Shown here piece after piece: positions 32,701-41,891 of a DNA stretch of 41,891 nt. The stretch lies in the NCBI RefSeq assembly GCF_000002865.3, contig NW_001865042.1, positions 517,918-559,808 of the forward strand, read 5' to 3'. Every line of letters starts with the position of its first letter. Positions within the stretch are counted from its first letter, which is position 1. Source of the DNA: Monosiga brevicollis MX1 (Eukaryota; Opisthokonta; Choanoflagellata; Craspedida; Salpingoecidae). Position numbers and translations under genes: made by a program. The notes under the pieces are model-generated. The model was not told the origin of the DNA, did not search any database, and was given only the letters and a program-made list of their open reading frames with translations.

Positions 32701-34747
32701 ACATCGAATACGAGATCCTGAACCTGTCGCAGTTGTTGTAGGCTCGCGGCAAAGTTGGCCTCGAGCTGCTCGAGGCTGCGGCTGAGCTCCGGACCTCGGG
32801 TGCCAGCCAGAAGTGGGGGTGGTCGAGTACCAGCGCCCTGACGCCGAGCAAAGTGCTTTTGACTGACGCACACTTCAAGGAGATCGCGGCAGCGCTGAAT
32901 GAAGGCATCAATGTGAGCAAAGAAGCTGCTATGATTGACGTCCCAGCCTCGATTGGAGCAGGTCAGGTGAATTTTCTTGCGGTGCCGATATGTGGCCTTC
33001 CAGGCCTCGCAACAAGCGATGGCATCACGGATGACACGAGATGAATCATCGACATCTCCTTCAAAGATTTCGTCCACAGCAATGCATTCACAACAGCGCG
33101 AAATGATGGCGTTGCTCAGCTTCTGGAAGAGACTGGTGATTTGCTCGCGCGAGTTGTAATGCTGAGAGTGCAGCCAGATCATGCGCACGAGGTCGACCAA
33201 CTCAGGCAGGCGCTCCGGGATCGCATTGAGACCCAGCGTGTTGAGACGAGTGCAAGGATCAGCCAGCACGGAGAGAAACTTGAAATTGCTTTCCGACTAC
33301 GTCATTGGGGGAACAGGATCAGGGGATGAACAGCAAGGGACGACACGTTGATGGTAATTGCATATAATCGATCACACATTGCCCAGATCACCGAGGTAAC
33401 GGGCGCGGGCAGGGAAGACTTACCACGCTCATGCCCTCAGCAATCTTAGAGGCCCAGGACTCAAATTGGGAGACGTAGGAAGAGTTGGCAGCCTAGAAGG
33501 CGTGTAATGATCGCGCAAATGAGGGACGGTTAAAAAAAAAAATGAGAGTAGAAACAAATGAGGGAAACAACAAATGCTCGAGCCATACCCTCGGGGGTGA
33601 GGCACGACAGCAAGACACGAAAAGAAGCGGACCTTGAGCAGAGACAAAATACGTTGAGCTTTTGGTTGATCGAGTTGAGCGTGAATGCCGCTCATGTCTG
33701 CTTGGCGCTGGCGCCAGTAGGCAATTTCGTCGAGGGGCATGTCGATGGCGGCCACGCCCTCGACGCTCGTGCTGCTGAGCACCTGTCGCAGGAGGCGAGT
33801 CCATTGAATGACGGTTGAATCAAGACGCTGAAGGAGGTCTCGGTCTTGGATGGCAGCATCAGACAGCTCTTCATTGGGGATGTAGAGCACGGTTTTTCCG
33901 GCAGAGCGATTGCTGGCTTCGGTGAGCGCAGACATGAAGCGGTTGAGGCCAGCAGAAAATTCATTGCGCACAGAATCGGGCCAGGAGCCACCGGTGGTAA
34001 GGAGTGGTGCATAAATGTCACTCATGACCCGCAAGAGACTGGCCAAGTAGTCACCATGCAGAGCGCCGCAACGGACGTTCGCGTCAAAATCGAGCCAGGG
34101 GTACAGGTAGGTGTCATTGGTCCGCAGGAAGTAGTTGATACTACCCACAAGCTCTGTTGGGACTTGGTGGGTCACTTGCAGCACGCCGTCCTCGACGAAA
34201 ATGATGAGAGCAGGAACTTGTCGCTGGGTAAAGAACTCATACACCGCGTGAAAATGACCCTCCTCACCCCACTTGGCATCGCCCAGAGAAATGGTGATGC
34301 GCTCTTGGATGGTTTTGAGCTAGAACCAAGGGAGGCAGTCAGAAGCACGCGTTGAGAGGCAATTTATTGAGCAGACGACACAATCAAACACGCATGCACC
34401 AGGAGAGACTGGAAAGATAGATGTTAACGAACCATGTATTCACGCATATCCATCATGGGCATAGATGCCGGAGGCTCCGAGTCTGGGGTTGGGTCGACCA
34501 ACACCTCGCGCACCAACGGCTCTGCTGGGCCATCTTCTTCAACAAGATCATTCCCATTTGTGGCCGCCTTGGCTTCAATGTCTGCAGCTGGTTCAGTCGG
34601 AGACGATGGGGAAGGATCCTCAGCCGAAGGCACAACGGCCACCTCGGCTTTGACACTATTCACGGGCTCTGGGTCCAATGACCCGGTAGTGGTGGCGCCA
34701 CCATTGCCACCATCATCGGCGCTGGTGGTACCCGCGGCACCGTTCAT
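20706..34747 (-). CDS. DNAH2: Axonemal inner-arm dynein heavy chain DNAH2 (I1/f, 1-beta type), complete
   Basis: Exons: 34747-34433, 34319-33633, 33492-33424, 33296-20706, all joins phase 0, giving 4553 aa (human DNAH2 is 4427). The product is the ATP-driven motor of the two-headed inner arm I1/f, which bends the cilium. Tail residues 106-1700 include VLYIPNEELSD, NVQKEETFVILQF and WIYLENIFLGEDIR. Motor P-loops: AAA1 GPAGTGKT near residue 1917 with Walker B GCFDEFNRI, AAA2 GRTGSGKS near 2203, AAA3 GPVGTGKT near 2537, AAA4 GVGGSGRQ near 2884. The stalk coiled coil with microtubule-binding tip follows (plus coordinates ~24.2-25.1 kb). The C-terminal domain ends PTIHFKPVE, YSCP-like ACPCYYYPNR, WVKRGTALLMSLDS. 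That ending and the tail are characteristic of DNAH2 rather than DNAH5/9/10. Residues 1-100 are low-complexity and acidic. No frameshift or stop interrupts the 12.6-kb last exon. Confidence 0.95.
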
Positions 34748-35237
34748 GTGGTTTGTTTTGGGAAGAAGACTTGCTTGAACACTATGAACAAGTCTTTCTA
34801 ATTTTTCTTGCAGGGTAAAAGCGGGGGCGCCGGGGCACCTGGATAACGAAAGCTACGAGCTGCTCAACGCGATGTTCAAGCGAAAGAAATCAGCCAAGAT
34901 GCCACCAACGAGCCAAATGCCAAAGGTAAATCCCGAGCCCAATTGAAAAACACACACAAGACACGCACAAGACACGCACAAGACACGTCAAGCCCTTGAC
35001 CCTGCCACCACAACCGCCTTTCCAGCGACTTGACCAGGGGACGTACCTCGATCGATGCTCACTCGCGCTCGTTGAAATGAAACCCCCCCCCTTTTTTTTT
35101 TCCCAAATACGCGTCGTCAACTGTTTAAAACTATAGTTTATCGATTTTTCACACCGTCATTGTTTCAATTTGAAGGATAAGATTTTATTTTAGACTGACA
35201 CAACTTTCTACCGTCGCCCGTTGAGCATCTGCAGTCG
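34748..35237. other. Intergenic between DNAH2 start and GCNA stop
   Basis: 490 bp upstream of DNAH2, so it should contain the ciliary gene's promoter. It holds a C9/T10 tract at 35082-35101 and an ACACGCACAAG repeat around 34961-34990. I do not see a convincing RFX X-box inverted repeat by eye. Confidence 0.5.
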
Positions 35238-37170
35238 TCAGTTGAGCGTCTGCGCTTTGAACTGGGCAGCCAGGGTGCGCATGATGGCGGCATGCTCCAA
35301 GCCGGGCTCAGCCTGTTTGACCGCGCCAAAATTTTCTTTGACAAACAGGGAAAAGGCTGTTGGGGCGCGTTTCTTGCGGGGAGTGCCATCGGCCTTGAGC
35401 TGTGGCTGCAAGATTAACCGACTGTGGCAGCGACCGCAGACCTGACGATCGACGTTGATGGACTTGGAGTGACGACCAAAGACATGCCCACACTCAGCAT
35501 TCGTGCACTGATAACGATAACGGAATTCAATCTCATAGCTGTGACACGTCGTGATATTGAGGTGGCGGTATCGGCGCATGGCCCGCGCAGCCCATCCCTT
35601 GAACACGCGGCCATGCGGAGGCTTGTTAACACCATTGATGAGCCAGGCCGCAACATGGCACAACTCGTGACACAAGGTGTTTTCAAGCTTCTCCTTGGAA
35701 TCTACAACCTAAAAGCGATGTTGACCAGGCAAGCGGGCGCCGAGGGTGGTGTGAGCACACGAGGAGTCAAAGAGGAGGGTGCGGGATGGCTGATTTCAAG
35801 CCCAGCTTGGTTCACCTAAAGGCGGCCGAAGCAAGCCTTCGGATCGCCTCACCTTAGTGGAGAGCTCAATTGACGCTGTGCGATGACCTGTAGCCCGCTG
35901 CAACCGCAGTACGGCTCGCCCGGCGGTGGTATTGAGGCGATTGCTCCATTTCAGCTCAAGGTCCTGAGGAAGCTGGCGGTCAAAAACCTGAACATTATAC
36001 TCTTGAAAGAGTTGACTAGCCAGGTGCTCGCGGCTTCGTCGAAACATAGACTGGGACTGTCGAAAAGCGACCTTGCTCTTGTTGGTTTTGGCATTTGATC
36101 GGGACACGGTTGGCGTCGTCGGTGTGCAAGGGGTGCGCGAGGTGGAGCCTGTATCAAATTCATAAAATTGACCCGTGGGCGCCTCGCACAATGGACGCAG
36201 TGGCGAACGCTCTTGCTGCACGCTTTCTCGGTGGCGTCGGCGTGGTGTACGAGGGGTCATGCCTCGGAGATTCTCGCCCTTCCACGGTGATGGTACGCTT
36301 GAAGGCGGCGAAGCATACCCTGGGCCATCTTCGAGATTCTCATCAGTATCCTCCGCACCCATTCCGTCGTTGTCTTCCGCAGCGTCATCTTCAGTGACAT
36401 TATCAGAGTCTTGTGCTTCTTCCTCATCGTCGTCCTCACTCTCATCTTCATCGCCGTCGTCGTCATCGACAATAAAGTCACTGAGGTCACGATCCCAATC
36501 GTCATCCGAAACCTCATCGCCCGAACGCAGCTCCGAGTCGGCCAGACTGACACCACTCCCCTCGCTGGATGGCGTGGGAGATGCTGCCCCAGGGCTCTGT
36601 GCCTCAATTGCCTCTTGATCCGACAATGGTCCCTCCTGGCCATCATCGTCATCTCCATCGCTGTCTGAGAGCAGCACAGCACGAGCCGGCTTCGCGCCCG
36701 ATCGAGGGCGGCGGCGACGAGTCACAAATGGCAAATCATCCTCGGCGTCAGAGACTGATCCGTTGAGCCTGGTGGCAATCGTAGCAGAGGCAAGATGGTG
36801 GCTCTGTGATTGGCCAAGCCGGGGTGACGACGCCGCGGTATCAGCTGGCCTGGGGGAAATGGCACTTGTGACAACAAATTCAGGACTGGTGACATTTGGT
36901 GACGGCATGGAATCCAGCAAGGATGTGTCTTGAGGCATTTCCAACATGGCGGCTACCTAAAGGCGTGTCACGAAGCATCATCATCAAGGAAACGTGAAAG
37001 GTCGCAACCCGAGCACAAGCCAACCCCTGGTACGGCCATTCATGCCACCCACAAAGGCACAGTTGCAAGTGGAAGGAACCTACCGCTTCAATAGCTGCCT
37101 GCAATGATCCAAATTGATCCCATCCATACATTCGGGCGGCTTGAGGCCAAGCCGCCATGTTCCCCGCCAT
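35238..37170 (-). CDS. GCNA: GCNA: acidic SprT-domain metalloprotease with HMG-like tail
   Basis: Exons: 37170-37084, 36956-35853, 35708-35238 (both joins phase 0), giving 553 aa. GCNA/ACRC proteins act in germ or proliferating cells on DNA-protein crosslinks and chromosome stability. The N-terminal half is disordered and strongly acidic (about residues 177-240). It carries two SUMO-interaction-like motifs, VLLSDSD (123-129) and FIVDDDD (190-196), as in other GCNA proteins. The SprT domain starts near LFQEYNVQVFDRQLP with W-S-x-R-L-N-T-T-A-G. It has the zinc-protease motif HELCH (411-415), third ligand H429 in NKPPHGRVFKGW, and a zinc ribbon (CTNAEC...CGRC). The C-terminus RKKRAPTAFSLFVKENF is the start of an HMG box, present in non-mammalian GCNAs. 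All catalytic residues are intact. Exon 1 (29 aa) is supported by phase and splice sites only; a start at 36947 is the alternative. Confidence 0.93.
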
Positions 37171-37317
37171 GTTTTTGGTTGAATGAGCAAGTCACGCCCT
37201 CTGCCGACAATCATTGATGGGAATGAGACGTTGTCGTTGCGGTTTTTGTTCACAAGGAAATACTCATATTTAAATTTTGGCGGGAAGATTCAGTCACAAG
37301 ACATTCATTGGGTTTTG

Positions 37318-38935
37318 TCAGGCTTGCTTGATGGGGGTTTTGCGATAGCTGCAAGTTCGGGTTCGGGGCCAGCGAGGCAGCGGCAACGATCCCAGAGCCA
37401 CAAGGCATATGAGCCCCGTTAAGAGGCACAGGCAGATGGCTGCGACCCCACCCAGGCTCTTTTGGAGGGGCACCAATTTCCCTAGTGCCGCCGGATTCTC
37501 AATATAAGTGTTGACATGTAAGATGAGCTGAGCGTCCCACGCATGCCACGAGTTACCGGGCAGATGACGAATGTGAAAGCCCAACTCGTCTACCACTGCC
37601 ACGGTGCCGGCACAGGTGGCCGAATTCGGTAATGGCCGAGACGCTGGCCCCTGGGCCTCGGCTCGAGCCTTGGCTTTGGCCATGAAGGGGAATCGCTTCA
37701 CGAGTTCTCGATGGGCTGTCGACATGGTTCGCGGTGTCGGGGTTGGATCTCCCGCGGGTGGCGAAAGCACTGACGCCGCATCGGCCTCCTGGGCTAGCTG
37801 AACAGTAGTCAGGCGTCGACTGTACTCGATGGGCCAGTGTTCGGACCAGGCGCACGCGCCGTCGATACCGGATGACAGAGGGTGGGCGTGATGACAAGCT
37901 TGTTTGTAGGCGGCCAGGCTGGCCGTGCAGAATAGAGATCCCGCCGAGAGAAGCGTTGTAAGGTACGGAACAAGATAATCCCGAGCGTGGGGCCTAAGGC
38001 GTTCCAACAGAAAGGCCAAAAATGGGTGTCCGGGTGGTGCCAGCATCATGTCATTGGAGACGCCCGCCGTCATGCCCTGGTTGAAGAGCATGCGACCACG
38101 AGCTCGTTCCAGGAGAGGGTCGTGACGTGCCGTAGCCACGATGTCAAGATCCACGTAAATGCCACCATAACGATGCAGAATCATATAACGAGCGGCATCG
38201 ACGCGCTGGATCACGCGTGGATACCCTTCAAAGGTGGCTAACAGTGATGGATAATGCGTGGCCACGAGTCGGTGCAGACGGGTATCACTCCAGAAAACGT
38301 AGCGACAGGCTGAGTGGTTGTGCAAGCGCTGCCACGACTGCGCACTCTTGCGCCAGCGGTTTGGGATGGAGCCGTAGTCTTTGTAGGTTTGATGAATCCA
38401 ACAGGGCACAGCCACTGATCCCTCGATTGACGGACTCACGTCTGGTAGCTCATCACCCGTATCCATCACGATGGAGCCAGTCATGAAAGACCCGACGGCT
38501 CGAAAAGCGCTACACCAATCACAAACAAGGCCGTCATCAGGCAAGGTGAGACGACGAGCGAAGGAAGAGGTGCCCCGTCTCAAGGGAACGCCAACACCAC
38601 CAAGATGATTGCGGTGCGCACCTGGCATTTGTAGCGTGAACGCGTTTCATCCACTGCGATGCTGCAGAGCAAGGCTCAGCACCCAGCTCGGCGCGAATTT
38701 CCAGATCTATACCGCACGCCCCCGGATCAGCCAGCAAAAGCGAGAGACGAGGGTATTGCTGACGGAAATTGTGACTCCTCGCTCAGTTTTCGGCCAACTC
38801 ACCAGATTCATAGTACGTGATTCCCAGCTGCAGGAACAAGTATGCCAAGAGTGTCAGTAGAATCCCAAGTCCAGGAAGCACGAGGCCGCAGCAACACCGG
38901 CGGGTGCCTCGTCGCAAGTAAGCCAGCATCGGCAT
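37318..38935 (-). CDS. GT32-family DXD glycosyltransferase, two membrane spans
   Basis: Exons: 38935-38803, 38706-38622, 38509-37318 (phases 1 and 2 close), giving 469 aa. Residues 15-39 are a signal anchor (GLVLPGLGILLTLLAYLFLQ) preceded by an Arg/Cys cluster, typical of a Golgi type II enzyme. The catalytic part begins IHQTYKDYGSIPNRW and continues with YVFWSD and VDAARYMILHRYGGIYVDLDI. D193-x-D195 is the metal/nucleotide-sugar DXD motif of the Gly_transf_sug family (OCH1, SUR1/CSG1, lactosylceramide galactosyltransferase). A second hydrophobic segment at about 426-446, before a basic tail, is like yeast SUR1/CSG1, which mannosylates inositol-phosphoceramide. The acceptor cannot be told from sequence. 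The exon 1-2 join uses donor GTGAGT and acceptor TATAG. A 42-bp intron (38816-38775) is a weaker alternative. Confidence 0.88.
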
Positions 38936-39446
38936 GGCGTGGGCCACCAGCAAATCCCAAGTGCCCAAAGAACGTTCGACCCTCAAAGGCAAGTGTGTAC
39001 AGCAGCAGCCCAACTAAGACCGCCATCAAAGCAACTCCATGCACATGGCCGGTGTACATTCAAGAATGGCGACAAGACTACCAACAAGAATCAACAACTG
39101 GGGAGAGATTGTGCCGCCATGCTCGGGTGTGCTGTCCCCCCTCAAAACCAAAGTGTTCAATGCCAATTACGCATGAAATTGTGGTGTTGAAATGCTTTTT
39201 TTTTTTTTTTTTTTGTCACGCGAATCCATCAACACGTTCTATGCTATTCGTTCTATGCTATTCTTCTTGCGATCGCTGAGCTGCAGCAGCACTGTGACGA
39301 GAGCGACCGATGGAGGAACAATCAAGCCACAGTCTAGGACGTTGCTGACACCAGTGTCGCTGCTGTGGCTCCACTCAAAACCATCAAGTCGAGAAAGAAT
39401 GAAAAAAAAAAAACGAAATCTCAAGAGCACAATCTTTGCGCTGCGT
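38936..39446. other. Intergenic with T19 tract
   Basis: Upstream of the GT32 gene and downstream of SCCPDH. No additional gene recognised. It should hold the SCCPDH 3'UTR and the GT32 promoter. Confidence 0.55.
39196..39214. repeat. T19 homopolymer
   Basis: Nineteen T residues, which is poly-A on the transcribed sense of SCCPDH, about 230 bp past its stop. Confidence 0.9.
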
Positions 39447-41632
39447 TTACACTGAGGCACCAGGGCCCTGAAGACGGAATTGAACGCCGGCTTTCTGCGT
39501 GGTGGAATCAACCCAGCAAAACGCGACGTGCCAGTGGAAGACTCGCATGAGAAAAGGTTGAGCAGACACGTGCCCAAGTGCAACCTGCGTATGCATATTG
39601 CAAACAATCTAGACAGCAAAAACTTACATCAAGGCGAGAGATGATGTCGGTATTGCGGAATGCGGAAGCCGTGGTAAGGACACCAGTTGGGACCTGATCC
39701 TTGTTCTGAAGAACTGGATATCAGCATGCGAAGCAGGCGGGGAGGCGCTTCAGATCAGATGTCGGACGAGCCGAAATGGCCTCGGAGCGCATGACCATTG
39801 TCAAAGTTACTGGCATTGAAGCAAGGGTATCCATAACTTACGCGTCAGGGCCGACGTCACAATGCAGATGGGTGTGGTGACATAGCCAGGCTCGGGTCCA
39901 GACACAATCGCGCTCACCTGTTGAAATTGACATGTTGGAAAGGTTAGAAATGGAGACTGCAGCTAATCAAGCCAAGACGTAACACCAGGTTGCCAACGAG
40001 TGGTGCATTGAGCAAACATCGATAGGTCAGACGTACGTGGACATCGGGCTTATTCTTGCCCTGAGCCAGATCAGGCGATGAATAGCCCTGGGCGAAAAAG
40101 GTCATGCTGAACGCAGTCTCCGCCATCTGCTCTTCCGTTGGGCCTTCGTGAGAAAAGCTAAATTGCATAAGCCGAGTAGATAGACCATGAGCGTTTTAAG
40201 ATGAAGGGGTAACTTGAAGGAGAAAGGAGTTGAATGATCCGTTCATCGGGGCGCTCAGAGGGAAGGCAAAGGCCCTTCCTTTGCTCCGAGTTACGTACAC
40301 GCCCATGGAAAAGACTTTTGGGTACTTCAACAAAAAGGAGCGACCCCACTCAAAGCTGGCAAGAAGGCCAAACACGGTGCCACAAGCCTACGTTTTGCCT
40401 CCAAAGACAAGGAGAACCGTGAGCATTGGGGACGGCAGGCAGAAGACACAACCCGGGCCCGGCAAGGTGCAGCGCAAAGATGGCTCTGACCCACCACAAA
40501 GATGCTGGTCCACAAGAGCTGGGAGATGGTGAAAAAGGCCGAGTACTGAACGGGCGACACGGGTGACTCTGTCAGACACCAGAATCAAAAAGGAGATTGA
40601 GCAATTTCATGTGCCAGTCCCAGGGCAGCAAATCTAAAACTAAACTACCAATTGGGGGGCCACACCAGTTTGGGCGAGATAGCGCTGAGAGCGACGGACG
40701 ATTGAGGCATCCGAGCCCGGGAAGGGCAGGGCGTAGGCGTTTACGCGCTGATCAAAGCGGGGCAAGCTTGATTTGGGGCCGCGAGGGCCCACGACAGGCA
40801 CGTTGACCTTTGGCATGCGCTTGCGCAGGGCGCGGAGCTCTTCGGCACTGCCAAAGCCGTGGACAGCGCTCTCGTAGGTGGCATAATGCACGGCGCAGCC
40901 CTTCTCGCCAGCGTGGAGTTGGAGGTAGGACTCGACTGAGGCAGGACGAGAGCCTTCCGGAAACTGGGATACGGTGAAGAGCGTGCCCAGATCTGCGGGG
41001 ATGGAGTCAAAGCCGCAGGCACTGATGATGGTGATGCCCTTGGCCTTGGCTTGCTCATTGTACTCCACCTCGATGCGCTCGATAAATTCGGGTTCACCAG
41101 AGATGTCCAAGTAGTTGGTGCCAGTGTTGACGCAAGCCTGTGCAAATGGATGGTTTCGTTTCCAATGGAGGAGGGGTTACGATCAGAAACAAAGCTGGGC
41201 CAAAAGAGGAGGGTTCACAGGGCAAAGGCGACGAGCACAAACCTTGACAACTTGCTCGCCGAAGAAGCGGTAAGGGCCCACACAGTTCAGCAAGATGGTG
41301 GCCTGGCTACTGATGGCCTCGAGCGAGGCGGCATCGTTGACATCGCCGACCAAAACATCAAAGTTGGCGCCAAAACGCTCGTTGACGGCCTGCACCTTGG
41401 ACTGGCTGCGCCCTGGCACGTGACAAGCGATGCGAAAGGTGAGGGCGGATCGCCATGACGAGTCGCCAAAGCTGGGCACAGCGGCAGAGTGGCAACGAGG
41501 ACAGTCCCCAGGCGTACCAGCAATAGCCACGCGCAGGCTTTGGCAGGCATCATCCGTATGCAAAAACTTGACGACGTATTGGCCGGTAAAGCCCGATGCG
41601 CCAAAGACGACGAGATCATAGGGACGAGCCAT
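39447..41632 (-). CDS. SCCPDH: Saccharopine dehydrogenase-like oxidoreductase SCCPDH, 9 exons
   Basis: Exons: 41632-41518, 41412-41243, 41137-40649, 40566-40495, 40387-40299, 40157-40037, 39917-39842, 39713-39628, 39494-39447, giving 421 aa (human SCCPDH is 429). All phases close. The N-terminus is a Rossmann fold (VVFGASGFTGQYVVKFL, then AIAGRSQSK after the first splice). Next come LLNCVGPYRFFGEQVVKACV, NYLDISGE and ACGFDSIPADLG. A hydrophobic segment spans exons 4-5 (LLWTSIFVACGTVFGLLAS), then FLLKYPKVFSMGVFSHEGPT, EEQMAETAFSMTFFAQGY, SGPEPGYVTTPI and a short C-terminal exon. The family is membrane- and lipid-droplet-associated. The substrate is not established, and it should not be called lysine-pathway saccharopine dehydrogenase. 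The exon 4 acceptor could also lie two bases upstream, but only the chosen one keeps phase. Confidence 0.94.
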
Positions 41633-41820
41633 GGTGCTGTCGATAATTCAAAAGCTGTGGGATCGAGTCCAACCAAACAGACCGCAAGAATCCAGGCAAT
41701 AGGAGACGCAGCAACGTGTAAGCCTCACCACACACGGATCAACCCGGAACCAGTAAAAAGGCAGATCAGGGCACGTAGATCAAGCCGACAGCAGCGCGCA
41801 CAAAGACGGAAACTGCCACC

Positions 41821-41828
41821 GAGAGAGA

Positions 41829-41891
<63 letters not shown>
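41821..41891. repeat. (GA)n microsatellite at right edge
   Basis: Nearly perfect GA dinucleotides (one GAGTGA interruption and one GAAAGA) run to the end of the window, upstream of SCCPDH. This may be why the contig ends here. Confidence 0.95.

Noticed and set aside
38775-38816. Alternative 42-bp intron for the GT32 gene (donor GTACTA, acceptor GGAG)
   Set aside because: In phase, but the splice sites are poorer than GTGAGT...TATAG, which also closes the frame with a normal-sized intron.
38936-39013. Upstream Met at 39013 extending the GT32 N-terminus by 26 residues
   Set aside because: The later Met places the Arg cluster and membrane anchor at the N-terminus as expected. The extension adds a Cys/Arg stretch with no family support.

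Overview
This window looks like a piece of a compact, intron-rich nuclear genome of a unicellular relative of animals. It most resembles a choanoflagellate, and Monosiga brevicollis is my best guess. Reasons: spliceosomal GT-AG introns, mostly about 40-200 bp; a complete axonemal inner-arm dynein heavy chain, so the cell has a motile cilium; standard eukaryotic genes (MED7, EXOSC6, GCNA, SCCPDH); and, most tellingly, a transmembrane protein with a phosphotyrosine-motif tail beside a PDZ-WW-WW-coiled-coil scaffold. The species call is inference; the eukaryotic gene structures are read from the sequence. Exon joins were chosen by splice consensus, reading phase and family fit. In every multi-exon model here the phases close to one open frame.

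Layout, left to right. 1-3.5 kb (minus): tandem ~1.07-kb repeats encoding paired extracellular beta-type domains joined by Thr linkers. The array runs off the left edge and carries two frame-breaking indels. 3.7-4.1 kb (minus): a small secreted protein, possibly the signal-peptide exon of the repeat protein. 5.7-6.5 kb (minus): a 4-exon secreted protein with an allene-oxide-cyclase/dirigent-barrel motif. 7.1-8.6 kb (minus): MED7, 7 exons. 8.9-11.4 kb (minus): a receptor-like protein with signal peptide, Cys-rich ectodomain, one membrane span, a Cys cluster and a ~480-residue tail with ~29 tyrosines. 12.5-15.6 kb (plus): the PDZ-WW-WW-coiled-coil protein, 10 exons, head-to-head with the previous gene. 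16.0-17.4 kb (minus): EXOSC6/MTR3, 7 exons. 17.4-20.7 kb: no gene recognised. 20.7-34.7 kb (minus): DNAH2, 4553 aa, with a 12.6-kb last exon and its three introns all at the 5' end. 35.2-37.2 kb (minus): GCNA, an acidic SprT metalloprotease with an HMG-like tail. 37.3-38.9 kb (minus): a GT32 DXD glycosyltransferase with N- and C-terminal membrane spans. 39.4-41.6 kb (minus): SCCPDH, 9 exons. The right edge is a GA microsatellite.

Most genes are unrelated housekeeping or ciliary genes lying side by side, not an operon. The exception worth attention is the divergent pair at 8.9-15.6 kb: a membrane phosphotyrosine/NPxY/YxxM docking protein and a modular PDZ/WW adaptor sharing one 1.07-kb upstream region. 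The docking protein is the best candidate here for an undescribed system: a kinase-less, LAT/IRS-like transmembrane platform in a unicellular organism.
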